This document shows positions 30,954 to 39,647 of a stretch of DNA of 64,000 bases, piece after piece (the first letter of the stretch is position 1; the number at the start of each line of letters is the position of its first letter). Made by a program: the position numbers and the translations under genes. Origin of the DNA: Rheinheimera salexigens (GTDB taxonomy: Bacteria; Pseudomonadota; Gammaproteobacteria; Enterobacterales; Alteromonadaceae); contig NZ_MKEK01000001.1 in assembly GCF_001752395.1 (NCBI RefSeq), positions 433,466 to 497,465 of the forward strand, given 5' to 3'. The notes beneath the pieces were generated by a model that saw nothing but the letters and a program-made list of their open reading frames with translations, was not told the DNA's origin and did no database searches.

Positions 30954-33131
30954 ATGTCTAAAATGTCACAAGCTACAACATTACTGTTATCACTGGGGTT
31001 TGTTTCAGTTTGCCAAGCCGCAGATTTATTATCTTTAACCGATGCAACGCTTGAAAGTACTACGTTTTCGCAGCCAGAAACGCCGATCGCGTCTTCTGAC
31101 ATTGAGGAGCTGTCTGATCCTGTGCAACATGCTGATGAACATGAAAACGAGCTGGCTGATCATAACGAGCATGATGATGGTGAACATGAAGAGCATGACC
31201 ATCACGATAAAGTCGAAAGAATAGTGGTGCAAGCTTCACGCTCAGGCAGGATTGCCGATGACCAACCTATCAGAGTAGAGCTGATAAACCGCGAAGAAAT
31301 TGAAGAAAAAGCCGCTATGCGCCCGGGTAATATTTCTATGTTGTTAGCAGAAACCGGCGGGATACGGGTGCAAACAACGTCACCGGCCTTGGGCAGTGCC
31401 AATATTCGGCTGCAAGGTTTATATGGTCGTTATACCCAATTGTTAGCTGATGGGTTGCCATTGTATGGTAATCAGGCGGCATCTATTGGTTTATTGCAAA
31501 TTCCACCCACAGATTTGGGCCGGGTGGAAATTATTAAAGGCTCGGCTTCATCTTTGTACGGCGGTTCAGCGCTGGGTGGGGTTATTAACCTAGTATCAAG
31601 AAGGCCCGGTGATAGCGTAAAGGGTGAAGCATTACTTAATGTTACTACTAGGGATGGCCAGGATGTCACTACCTATATTGAAGCGCCACTAACGTCCTCT
31701 GTTCAGGGCTCAATAACTGCGGGTGCGCATCATCAGGCTGTTACCGATGTAGATAAGGATGGTTGGATTGATTTAGCTGGCTATAAGCGCTACACCGCGC
31801 GGCCAAGATTGTATTGGCAGGGTGATGATGGCCAAACCTTGTATACCACAGTGGGGCTAATGTCGGAGCGTCGAGAAGGCGGGACTCTTTCTGGAAAAGA
31901 TGGGGCCGGTAGTACGGTTTCTGATGGTAACCCTTTTGCTCAGACTCAAGATTCAGAGCGCTTGGATGCCGGTGCTATTTTTACTATGCCGATTTTTGAT
32001 CAGCTAACGCTTAACAGTCGTGCTTCTGCTATGCGCCAACAGCATGAACATGGTTTTGGCCTAGTGCTGGAAGATGATCAGCATGAAAGTTATTTGCTTG
32101 AGTCTAGTTTGGCAGGGTATAGCGACAATACTGACTGGGTGCTAGGTGTTGCGTATCAGGCCGACAGATTTACCTCTGATACCTTTGAACAATTTAATTA
32201 CTCTTACTCAGTGCCGGGTGTGTTTTCTCAGCTAGATTATATGTTCAGCCCTATTATCACCGCTTCGTTAAGTGCCCGGCTGGAACAGCATAATGAGTTT
32301 GGCAGCCAGTTTAGCCCCAGATTGTCGCTGTTGTATCGCCCAGGCGACCTGACAATTAGAGCGTCATACGGCAGTGGTTATTTTGCGCCCACGCCTTTTG
32401 TAGAAGAAATTGAAGCCGCAGGATTATCTAGGTTAGAACCTATAGCTGATATTGAGGAAGAGTCTGCCCAAACTGCCTCAATAGACTTCACCTACAACTT
32501 TGCCAATATGGAAAGCAGCGTAACTTTTTTTGGCTCTAACATCGATAATGTCACTGGCTTAGAGGCCTTTGCCGCTGACGGTGTGGGTTCTCCTGATCGG
32601 GTGCGTTTAGTTAATGCTGCGGGTGAGAGTAAAATACGTGGTTCAGAACTGCTGCTGCGTTACTACTGGCGAGATATAAAATTAACGGCCAGTTATTTGT
32701 ATCTTGATGCCACAGAGCAAACGCCAGATACCGCACCAGATACATTAGCAGGTACAGATCCAGCTACAGCGCAGCGGCGCAAAATTGCGCTAACGCCCAA
32801 ACACTCGGCTGGCTTTGTCGCCATGTGGGAGCAACACGGTAACTTTAGAGCCGGCTTTGAAGCGTATTACACCGGAAAACAGCGATTAAACGATAACCCT
32901 TTTACTGATTACTCAAAACCTTATTGGCACCTTGGCTTGATGGGGGAAATTACAGTCGGTAGTTTCAGCTGGTTTATCAACTTAGAAAATTTGCTTGATG
33001 TTAAACAAACGGATCAACACCCGATGATATTGCCTAGCCGAGCGCCAAGCGGACAATGGACAACGGATATGTGGTCTCGGAACGACGGTTTTATTGTTAA
33101 TGCTGGGGTTAGGCTTAAGTTTGGCGATTAA
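30954..33131 (+). CDS. TonB-dependent receptor with His-rich N-terminus
   Basis: A 725-residue outer-membrane receptor. Signal peptide to about residue 22 (SVCQAADL). Residues 55-84 form a His/Asp/Glu-rich stretch (DEHENELADHNEHDDGEHEE and HDHHDK) that should be periplasmic. Then a TonB-box-like VERIVVQASR, the plug (RVELINREEIEEKAAMRPGNISMLLAETGG; LLADGLPLYG; VEIIKGSASSLYGG), and the barrel ending with INAGVRLKFGD. The acidic His cluster suggests metal capture, as in ZnuD-type receptors. It is divergent from a divalent-metal MerR and behind a MerR-type promoter. Substrate unproven. Confidence 0.9.
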   Translation: MSKMSQATTLLLSLGFVSVCQAADLLSLTDATLESTTFSQPETPIASSDIEELSDPVQHADEHENELADHNEHDDGEHEEHDHHDKVERIVVQASRSGRIADDQPIRVELINREEIEEKAAMRPGNISMLLAETGGIRVQTTSPALGSANIRLQGLYGRYTQLLADGLPLYGNQAASIGLLQIPPTDLGRVEIIKGSASSLYGGSALGGVINLVSRRPGDSVKGEALLNVTTRDGQDVTTYIEAPLTSSVQGSITAGAHHQAVTDVDKDGWIDLAGYKRYTARPRLYWQGDDGQTLYTTVGLMSERREGGTLSGKDGAGSTVSDGNPFAQTQDSERLDAGAIFTMPIFDQLTLNSRASAMRQQHEHGFGLVLEDDQHESYLLESSLAGYSDNTDWVLGVAYQADRFTSDTFEQFNYSYSVPGVFSQLDYMFSPIITASLSARLEQHNEFGSQFSPRLSLLYRPGDLTIRASYGSGYFAPTPFVEEIEAAGLSRLEPIADIEEESAQTASIDFTYNFANMESSVTFFGSNIDNVTGLEAFAADGVGSPDRVRLVNAAGESKIRGSELLLRYYWRDIKLTASYLYLDATEQTPDTAPDTLAGTDPATAQRRKIALTPKHSAGFVAMWEQHGNFRAGFEAYYTGKQRLNDNPFTDYSKPYWHLGLMGEITVGSFSWFINLENLLDVKQTDQHPMILPSRAPSGQWTTDMWSRNDGFIVNAGVRLKFGD

Positions 33132-33220
33132 TGCTGGTTTTATCCCTATAGGAAATTCAGTGATTTGAATCTATGCTATTAAAGCAGATTAAAGTGAGTT
33201 TAAGCTAAAGGTACTAAACA

Positions 33221-33604
33221 ATGAACCAAGATGGAAAACTTAATTATGTTGAGTTTGCGGCTAAAGATTTAGTGGCAACTAAACAGTTTTTTACGGCGGT
33301 ATTTGGCTGGCATTTTGTCGATTATGGTCCTGAATATACTTCATTTTCTAATCAAGGCTTGGATGGCGGATTTTATAAAGCCAATGCCTGTAGCCTTACC
33401 GCAAAGGGTGGCGCTTTGTTAGTGTTTTATAGTGCTGATATTCAGGCAACACTGCGCCAAGTTATTAGGCACGGTGGAGAGGTAATTCAATCAATTTTTG
33501 ATTTTCCGGGCGGTGTGCGATTTCACTTTACTGAACCAAGTGGTAATGAATTTGCGGTTTGGTCTGAAGCTGTTTTGTCGGAAAAAGCACCAGCGGTGAG
33601 TTAG
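33221..33604 (+). CDS. VOC-family protein (glyoxalase-like)
   Basis: A 127-residue single VOC module: NYVEFAAKDLVATKQFFTAVFGWHFVDYGPEYTSF, GGALLVFYSADIQATLRQVIRHGGEV and GGVRFHFTEPSGNEFAVWSE. The N-terminal EFxxxDLxxTKxFFxxVFGW block is common in bleomycin-resistance-type and CopG-like glyoxalase-fold proteins, with a C-terminal metal Glu. Substrate unknown. It is 90 bases after the His-rich receptor and may belong to the same transcript. Confidence 0.88.
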   Translation: MNQDGKLNYVEFAAKDLVATKQFFTAVFGWHFVDYGPEYTSFSNQGLDGGFYKANACSLTAKGGALLVFYSADIQATLRQVIRHGGEVIQSIFDFPGGVRFHFTEPSGNEFAVWSEAVLSEKAPAVS

Positions 33605-33648
33605 CTTAAATTAAATCACTCTGACCCATTTTATTTTAAGGAAGAATA

Positions 33649-34059
33649 GTGGCTGAAAATCAAACTCAACCTACATTAGCCTCGGTGGATGCCTTTATTG
33701 CTGGGTTAGATAATGCGCGGCGTAAAGCGGATGCTGAGCGGGCATTAAATATGTACCAACAGATAACGGGGTTACCGGCGGTTATGTGGGGGCCTTCAAT
33801 TATCGGTTTTGGCGAGGTGTCTTATCGTTATGATAGTGGCCGAGAAGGCACCATGCCCGCAGCGGCATTTTCACCGCGAAAAGCCAATATGACATTTTAT
33901 GTTGGCGATAAGTTTGCCAATGCTGCACGACTTTATGCCGCGTTAGGTAAGCATAAAAAATCGGTAGCGTGTTTGTATATTAATAAGCTTGATGATGTAG
34001 ATTTACAGGTGTTGCAGGATATTATTGCGGCTGATTATACTCATACCACACAGCGTTGA
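33649..34059 (+). CDS. DUF1801 protein, GTG start
   Basis: A 136-residue protein with the DUF1801 pattern: ARRKADAERALNMYQQITGLPAVMWGPSIIGFGEVSYRY, then PAAAFSPRKANMTFYV and SVACLYINKLDDVDLQVL. The family resembles the YdhG/Fe-S-free alpha/beta fold; the function is unknown. The GTG start at 33649 has AAGGAAG 7 bases upstream and no ATG competes. Confidence 0.88.
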   Translation: MAENQTQPTLASVDAFIAGLDNARRKADAERALNMYQQITGLPAVMWGPSIIGFGEVSYRYDSGREGTMPAAAFSPRKANMTFYVGDKFANAARLYAALGKHKKSVACLYINKLDDVDLQVLQDIIAADYTHTTQR

Positions 34060-34151
34060 TAGTGAATCACTGCCTGAGAAAAGGCACGACTAAAGGCAAA
34101 ATTCTAGACTAAGCTTGATCGGTGTATCATTGCATTGTTAAGGATATTGTT

Positions 34152-34532
34152 ATGCAACCTAATCCGATTAGTTGGTTTGAAATTTATGTTAATGACATGG
34201 ATAGAGCCAAAAAGTTTTATCAAGCCGTGTTGGCTGTCAGTTTAGAGCCGTTAGAAAAACCGCCGGGAATGGAGCTTGAAATGTGGTGCTTTGCTGGCGA
34301 TATGGAAAGCTATGGCGCGACCGGCTCGCTAGTAAAAATGCCTGGTATTGAGGCCGGACATAACAGCACTATAGTGTATTTTTCTTGTCAGGACTGTGCG
34401 GTGGAAGAATCTAGAGTCATCGCTAATGGCGGTAAAATACAAACTTCTAAAATGTCGATAGGCCAATATGGCTTTATTTGTTTAGCCATTGATACCGAGG
34501 GAAATATTTTTGGTTTACATTCAGCACAGTAA
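34152..34532 (+). CDS. VOC-family protein (glyoxalase-like)
   Basis: A 126-residue VOC module: NPISWFEIYVNDMDRAKKFYQAVLAVSLEPLEKPPG, HNSTIVYFSCQDCAVEESRVIANGGKI and GFICLAIDTEGNIFGLHS. The last block, with DTEGNxFGLHS, is the form of the predicted-enzyme VOC group. AAGGATATT before ATG 34152 decides that start over an in-frame start at 34122. It sits in a run of small genes (33.2-35.1 kb) that may be one transcription unit. Confidence 0.88.
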   Translation: MQPNPISWFEIYVNDMDRAKKFYQAVLAVSLEPLEKPPGMELEMWCFAGDMESYGATGSLVKMPGIEAGHNSTIVYFSCQDCAVEESRVIANGGKIQTSKMSIGQYGFICLAIDTEGNIFGLHSAQ

Positions 34533-34568
34533 AATAGCTGCAAGTTGGTTAGTGGGCTTAGATATTAG

Positions 34569-35090
34569 ATGAAGATTTTGCCGTATGAAAAAGTAGTAGC
34601 CGAATTTAAGCCTTGGCAGCCGGTTTATTTGGCCGTGGCGCAGGCTTTAATAGACATGATAAGTTGCGCTGAATTAGACGTGATCCATTTTGGCTCGACT
34701 TCGGCTAAAGTGGGCGGTAAAGGGATTATTGATTTATCTGTGTTATACCCCAGTGGCAAGATCCAGCTCGCCTTGAACCGTCTGGCTGAAGTGGGTTTTC
34801 AAGATCAAGTGAGTACTAAGCCTTTTCCGCCGCAGCGGCCGCGTAAAGATGGCGCGGTATTATTTGATGGCATTAAGTATCTTATTCATGTTCATGTCAT
34901 AGAGCGTGCTTCAGATGAGCATTATAAGCAATTGCAGTACAAGGCTTTTTTGCTGCAGGATCCGCAAGCACGCAGTAGTTACGAACAAACTAAACAAGTT
35001 ATCTTAGCCACAGGCGTGACCGAGCAAGAGGCTTACGCTAAGCAAAAAGCACCCTTTGTGAAATCGGTGCTTAGTCAATTAGCTGTGTAA
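34569..35090 (+). CDS. GrpB family (UPF0157) nucleotidyltransferase-like protein
   Basis: A 173-residue protein. The GrpB signature is HFGSTSAKVGGKGIIDLSVLYP, with a Gly-Ser motif and Asp as in the nucleotidyltransferase fold. RPRKDGAVLF and HVHVIERASDEHYKQL also fit. Predicted to be an NMP/CoA-type transferase; no reaction is proven. ATG 34569 follows the VOC gene by 37 bases. Confidence 0.88.
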   Translation: MKILPYEKVVAEFKPWQPVYLAVAQALIDMISCAELDVIHFGSTSAKVGGKGIIDLSVLYPSGKIQLALNRLAEVGFQDQVSTKPFPPQRPRKDGAVLFDGIKYLIHVHVIERASDEHYKQLQYKAFLLQDPQARSSYEQTKQVILATGVTEQEAYAKQKAPFVKSVLSQLAV

Positions 35091-35158
35091 CAAGCTGGCG
35101 CTATTATGTAAAACCGACTTATGGCGTCTGTCTAATTTGAAAGCAGGGAGTGGCGAAA

Positions 35159-36154
35159 ATGAAAGTTGCGGTATTTAGTACCCAATCATATGATCGAACT
35201 GCTTTTACTGAAGCTAATCAAAGCTTTACTCATCAATTAATTTTTTTACAGCAGCCACTTAATAGTCAGACGGCAAGTCTAGCCAAAGGCTGCCAAGCGG
35301 TGTGTGTATTTGTAAATGATAAGCTAGATAAAGCCTGTTTAGAGCAATTAGCTGCCATGGGTATTCATACCATAGCGTTGCGTTGCGCCGGTTATAACAA
35401 TGTCTGTTTAGTTTCAGCACAAGCCTTAGCCATAAAAGTGGTATATGTGCCAGATTATGCACCTGAAGGCATTGCTGAACATGCAGTCGGTTTAATTTTG
35501 GCGCTGAACCGCCAATTACACCGGGCTTATAACCGAGTTAGAGATAACAATTTTATGCTCAGCGGTATGCTGGGGTTTAATTTACACGGTAAAACCGTTG
35601 GTGTTGTTGGCACCGGTAAAATAGGTGAAGCTTTTTGTCGCATTATGCAGGGCTTTGGCTGCTCCGTTATAGCCTATGATCCCGAGCCAAACCCTAATTG
35701 TCAGCAAATGGGGGTTGAATATATGGATTTTCAGCGCTTAATTAGTTGTGCAGATATTATTAGTTTGCACTGCCCTTTAACAGCAAAAACGCGTTATTTA
35801 ATTGATGATAAGGCGCTGAGTATAATGAAACCTGGCGTAATGTTAATTAATACTAGCCGAGGTGCGGTGTTGGATACTCAGGCAGCAATTAAACATTTAA
35901 AGAATGGCAAAATTGGTTATTTAGGCTTGGATGTTTATGAGCACGAAGCGGCTTTATTTTTCAGCGACCGCTCAGCGCAGATTTTACAAGATGATATGTT
36001 TAGCCGGTTATTAACCATGCCAAATGTGTTAATTACCGGCCATCAGGCTTTTTTTACCGCTGAGGCGATTACCACCATTGCTAACACGACATTAGCCAAT
36101 ATTACAGCCATACAGCAGGGGGCGAATTGTATTAATGAAGTTACTGCACCATAA
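35159..36154 (+). CDS. ldhA: D-lactate dehydrogenase, fermentative
   Basis: A 331-residue enzyme very close to E. coli LdhA in motif order: VAVFSTQSYDR, CVFVNDKLD, ALRCAGYNNV, PEGIAEHAVG, VGVVGTGKIGEAF (NAD site), DIISLHCPLT, LINTSRGAVLDTQAAI (catalytic Arg), GLDVYEHEAALFF (Glu) and ITGHQAFFTAEA (His). It reduces pyruvate to D-lactate with NADH in the cytoplasm. GGGAG 10 bases upstream favours ATG 35159 over GTG 35150. Single gene, terminator not obvious. Confidence 0.92.
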   Translation: MKVAVFSTQSYDRTAFTEANQSFTHQLIFLQQPLNSQTASLAKGCQAVCVFVNDKLDKACLEQLAAMGIHTIALRCAGYNNVCLVSAQALAIKVVYVPDYAPEGIAEHAVGLILALNRQLHRAYNRVRDNNFMLSGMLGFNLHGKTVGVVGTGKIGEAFCRIMQGFGCSVIAYDPEPNPNCQQMGVEYMDFQRLISCADIISLHCPLTAKTRYLIDDKALSIMKPGVMLINTSRGAVLDTQAAIKHLKNGKIGYLGLDVYEHEAALFFSDRSAQILQDDMFSRLLTMPNVLITGHQAFFTAEAITTIANTTLANITAIQQGANCINEVTAP

Positions 36155-36167
36155 GCTGTTAGCCAGT

Positions 36168-36668
36168 TTAGTAAGCGCCTTCAGCATAAATTAATTCGTA
36201 GCTGTGGCTGTATATTTCTAAGATGTTACCAAACGGATCTTCCATATAAATCATCCGATACGGTTTTTCACCCGGATAATAATAACGTGGTTTAGGCATA
36301 CGCTTTTTACCACCTGCGGCGACTATACGCTCAGCGAGTTCTTCCAAATTAGGATCTTGTACGCAAAAGTGAAAGATGCCAGTTTTCCAGTACTCAAAAT
36401 TATTCTCTGGGTTTTCTTGCTGCGGAAATTGAAATAGCTCGATACCAATACGGTCGCCTGTTGATAAATGGGCGATACGGAAACTGCCCCAGCCAGCACC
36501 AAATACATCAGTACACATTTCACCAATGGCACTGGTATCTTCTGTTATTTCGGTTGGCTGCATTATGAGATACCAACCTAATACTTCAGTATAAAATTTT
36601 ACGGCTTTTTCTAAGTCAGGCACTGATATGCCGATATGGGAAAAATTTCTTGGATATACGCTGTTCAT
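36168..36668 (-). CDS. VOC-family lyase-like protein
   Basis: A 166-residue VOC protein of the lactoylglutathione-lyase-like type: HIGISVPDLEKAVKFYTEVLGWYL, GSFRIAHLSTGDRIGIELFQFP, and GIFHFCVQDPNLEELAERIVAAGG, ending PFGNILEIYSHSYELIY. The metal ligands (His, Glu, His, Glu) are in place. The start at 36668 follows CGGAGAACACT. It is divergent from a LysR gene with a perfect 12-bp palindrome between them, so it is a likely LysR target. Confidence 0.88.
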   Translation of the reverse strand: MNSVYPRNFSHIGISVPDLEKAVKFYTEVLGWYLIMQPTEITEDTSAIGEMCTDVFGAGWGSFRIAHLSTGDRIGIELFQFPQQENPENNFEYWKTGIFHFCVQDPNLEELAERIVAAGGKKRMPKPRYYYPGEKPYRMIYMEDPFGNILEIYSHSYELIYAEGAY

Positions 36669-36748
36669 AAATAGTGTTCTCCGATTGTGATTAACAATGT
36701 CTGAAAACAGCTTACAAAGCATCCATCATTATGTAAAATTATCATTTG

Positions 36749-36760
36749 TTATCTAGATAA
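36749..36760. promoter_or_regulatory. palindrome TTATCTAGATAA, candidate LysR site
   Basis: A perfect 12-bp palindrome lies 12 bases before the LysR start and 81 bases before the VOC start. It has the T-N-A symmetry of LysR-family boxes. The intergenic space is 104 bases, so it can control both genes. Confidence 0.5.
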
Positions 36761-36772
36761 GTGCAAAACGTA

Positions 36773-37660
36773 ATGATTAATGCAGTTTGGCTACGCACCT
36801 TTTGTAGTTTAGTTGAAGAAGGCCATTTTACTCGTACGGCAAAACGACTGCATATGACCCAATCTGGTGTTAGCCAGCATATTCAAAAGCTGGAGCAACA
36901 ATTGGGTTTGGCGTTGTTGTCACGCCAAGGTAAACAATTTATGTTGACCGAAGCCGGTGAGCGCCTGTATGCCGAAGGTCGAGACCTTAGTTCAGCATTA
37001 GTAAATTTGTCGCAGCGGATAAAAGACGATCCTGCCTATACTGGTATTGTGCGGGTTATGTCGCCGGGGAGTGTGGGCCTGAAACTGTATCCGCACTTGC
37101 TAGCGTTGCAATGCCTGCATCCTAAGTTAGTGATTGATTATCGCTTTGCGCCCAATAGCGCGATAGAGCAGGCTATTGCAGAGCAAAATGTTGATATTGG
37201 CTTTATGACCCGAATGAGTAGTCGCGCTGAGGTGAATTGCCAAAGTGTAGCTAAAGAAACTTTGTTATTAGTCACGCCGGCAACTTTTGAGCCAAGCACA
37301 CAGCCAAGTTGGTCAGATTTAGAGGCATTGGGGTTTATTGATCATCCTGATGGTGCTTATCATGCAGGGGCCTTGTTAGCCGCTAATTATCCGCAATTCC
37401 AACATAGCAATTTATTACAGAAAAAAGGTTTCTCGAATCAAATTAGTTTGATTTTACAACCAGTCAGCCTAGGTTTAGGTTTTACGGTGCTACCAGCTTA
37501 TGCGGTAGAGGCTTTTGCTCAGCCTGAATTAATTAATAGTTATCGCTTAACGAATTCAGTGGCAGAAACGCTATACCTTGGCACACGACGGGATAAATCA
37601 TTGCCTAATAGAGTACAAACTGTTATTGCCGAGTCGATACGGCGATTGAAAATAGCTTAA
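36773..37660 (+). CDS. LysR-family regulator
   Basis: A 295-residue LysR protein. The HTH is AVWLRTFCSLVEEGHFTRTAKRLHMTQSGVSQHIQKLEQQLGLALL in the first 60 residues. The effector domain (about 90-290) has LALQCLHPKLVIDYRFAP, NVDIGFMTRM and GLGFTVLPAYAV. The ligand cannot be read. ATG 36773 is chosen as the first Met of the conserved block (GTG 36761 is a possible extension). It is divergent from the VOC gene at 36168-36668. Confidence 0.92.
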   Translation: MINAVWLRTFCSLVEEGHFTRTAKRLHMTQSGVSQHIQKLEQQLGLALLSRQGKQFMLTEAGERLYAEGRDLSSALVNLSQRIKDDPAYTGIVRVMSPGSVGLKLYPHLLALQCLHPKLVIDYRFAPNSAIEQAIAEQNVDIGFMTRMSSRAEVNCQSVAKETLLLVTPATFEPSTQPSWSDLEALGFIDHPDGAYHAGALLAANYPQFQHSNLLQKKGFSNQISLILQPVSLGLGFTVLPAYAVEAFAQPELINSYRLTNSVAETLYLGTRRDKSLPNRVQTVIAESIRRLKIA

Positions 37661-37852
37661 GCTGTAAACAGCAATAATAGGTTAACAGCTAGGGGGAGTT
37701 TGAAAAAAAAACTGCATTGATAGCGCGCATTATATTCATGCTAAGATCCGCCTTTAGCTTAAGACTTAAGCCTTATTACTTTTAAGCAACTATTTTTACT
37801 TAACTATTGTTATCTAACTACTGTTACCAAATTACTTTGCAGGAAGCTATTT

Positions 37853-39019
37853 ATGTATATTCGTTGGCTGCCGCTGTTAGCGTTAGTATTAGTCAGTCTT
37901 AATTTACGACCTGCTTTAACCTCTATTGCGCCCCTTATTGAACTGATTGTTGCCGATACCGGATTATCGCGTGCGGCAGTAGGTTTAATTACCACCTTAC
38001 CGGTGTTAATGATGGGGATTATGGCGTCGGTATCGCCCATTCTTGCTGCACGCTTTGGCTTAGAGCGGTGTATTAGCTGGGCATTAGCTTTGTTGACGAT
38101 ATCGTTAGCGTTACGCGTTTTTGCTAATAATGCTACGGTATTATTATTAACTGCCATTGGTATTGGTGTAGGTATTGCGATATGTGGCACCTTGATAGCA
38201 GGTTTTATTAAACAACGTTTTAGCCAGCGTTTACATACAGTTATGCCAGTTTACACTCTGGGTATTACCTTGGGTGCGGCCTTTGGTTTAGTGTTGACTG
38301 TGCCGTTATTAGCCTATTTGCAAGATTGGCGCTGGGCAATGGCTATGTGGAGTTTACCTGTGCTGCTAGCGTGGTTTTTATGGCAGCCTATGTTGCCAAA
38401 GCAGGTAAATCATACCCGTACTACTGCACCAAAGCTGCCTTTACGCTCGGCAAAAGCGTGGTTGTTAACCTTACTGTTTGCGGTGCAAAGCGGTATATTT
38501 TATGCGTTAACAACTTGGCTGGTTGCGCGCTATGAAGAAGCGGGTGCCAGTTTAGTGCAAGCTAGCAGTTATGCTAGTTTGTTTATGTTCGCGGGTTTAG
38601 TGGGGGCTTTTTTGGCACCGGTTTTGTTACGTATAGTGCCTCGTACCTATCAGTTATTAGTCGTGATGAACTTAACGGTTTGTTTAGCGTTAATTTGCAT
38701 TGTATTGTGGCCGATGCAGTTGCCTTGGTTAGTGTGCATTTTTTTAGGTGCGGCATTAACGGGTATGTTTGCTCTAGCATTAACCTTACCCATTCAACAA
38801 ACAGATACACCGCTACAGGCGGCTAGTTTAACCTCGATGATGCTAACCTTTGGTTTCTGCATTGGTTCGCTGGCGCCATCATTAGTTGGCATTGCCCGCG
38901 ACAACAGTGACAGCTATATGCTGCCATTTACCGGTTTGGTTGTCATATCTGCCCTGATGGTCGGGCTATCTATACTGTATGGTTATCTTGAGCGGCAGCA
39001 AAGTCAGCATAGTAAATAA
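37853..39019 (+). CDS. MFS transporter, CynX/NimT type
   Basis: A 388-residue, twelve-helix MFS protein. The N-terminus NLRPALTSIAPLIELIVADTGLSRAAVGLITTLPVLMMG is the signature of the CynX / NimT (cyanate and 2-nitroimidazole) group. A central cytoplasmic loop (LPKQVNHTRTTAPKL) separates two bundles of six helices. The substrate in this group is mostly unknown. The GCAGGAAGC ribosome site precedes ATG 37853. The 190-base gap before it has only a GCTTAAG/TTAAGC inverted repeat near 37757. Confidence 0.92.
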   Translation: MYIRWLPLLALVLVSLNLRPALTSIAPLIELIVADTGLSRAAVGLITTLPVLMMGIMASVSPILAARFGLERCISWALALLTISLALRVFANNATVLLLTAIGIGVGIAICGTLIAGFIKQRFSQRLHTVMPVYTLGITLGAAFGLVLTVPLLAYLQDWRWAMAMWSLPVLLAWFLWQPMLPKQVNHTRTTAPKLPLRSAKAWLLTLLFAVQSGIFYALTTWLVARYEEAGASLVQASSYASLFMFAGLVGAFLAPVLLRIVPRTYQLLVVMNLTVCLALICIVLWPMQLPWLVCIFLGAALTGMFALALTLPIQQTDTPLQAASLTSMMLTFGFCIGSLAPSLVGIARDNSDSYMLPFTGLVVISALMVGLSILYGYLERQQSQHSK

Positions 39020-39086
39020 CGCCACAGCAATAAATAGATACGGTAAACTATATTTTATTAGCGCTAGCTAACCAATTAAGCTTGTT

Positions 39087-39105
39087 ACTAAAAAACGTTT
39101 TTAGT
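39087..39105 (+). terminator. weak hairpin after the MFS gene
   Basis: ACTAAAAA and TTTTTAGT pair around ACG, an A/T-only stem followed by GTTAATC. It may act as a terminator before the ion channel gene. Confidence 0.35.
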
Positions 39106-39128
39106 GTTAATCAAACGGGTGGGTCAGT

Positions 39129-39596
39129 ATGTTTGAAGTGTTTGTTATCAATAGTTTTGTGGTGGCCATTTGTGTCATGTTGCATTATGAATTTTTGCAT
39201 CGAGTCACCGCGCAAATACCCAAAATGAGCATTAACCATCGCACAAGAATTGTACTGGCTGTTTTTAGCTCGTTAATTGCTCATGCTATAGAGATCTGGA
39301 TTTTTGCTATCGCCTATTACTATATGCACCAAACAGAAGGCTGGGGGCAGTTAAGTGGCAACTTTAATGGTACTTTAATGGATTGCGCCTATTTTTCTTT
39401 TACAGTGTTTAGTACTTTGGGTTTTGGCGATATTGTGCCTAGTGGCGACTTACGTTATTTAACCGGTATTGAGTCGTTAACCGGTTTAGTTTTAATTACT
39501 TGGACAGCATCATTTTTATTTTTAGAAATGCAGCGCTACTGGGGTGATGGCTCAAATACCCACAGTATTAATAACAGTAACGATAGTAACAAATAA
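39129..39596 (+). CDS. two-TM potassium-channel-like protein
   Basis: A 155-residue protein. Two membrane helices (about residues 3-24 and 35-58) precede a pore loop with the selectivity filter TLGFGDIVPSG at about residues 96-106, and a further helix at about 111-132 (GLVLITWTASFLFLEM). The filter TLGFGD resembles the Ion_trans_2 family of small potassium channels. It acts in the inner membrane. The next gene, a YbdG-like MscS, starts 51 bases after the stop, so the two probably work together in osmotic balance. Confidence 0.88.
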   Translation: MFEVFVINSFVVAICVMLHYEFLHRVTAQIPKMSINHRTRIVLAVFSSLIAHAIEIWIFAIAYYYMHQTEGWGQLSGNFNGTLMDCAYFSFTVFSTLGFGDIVPSGDLRYLTGIESLTGLVLITWTASFLFLEMQRYWGDGSNTHSINNSNDSNK

Positions 39597-39647
39597 CGCT
39601 TACCTAAAATTTAACAAGCTCATCGAGCTTAAAGGAGGATCAGCAAC

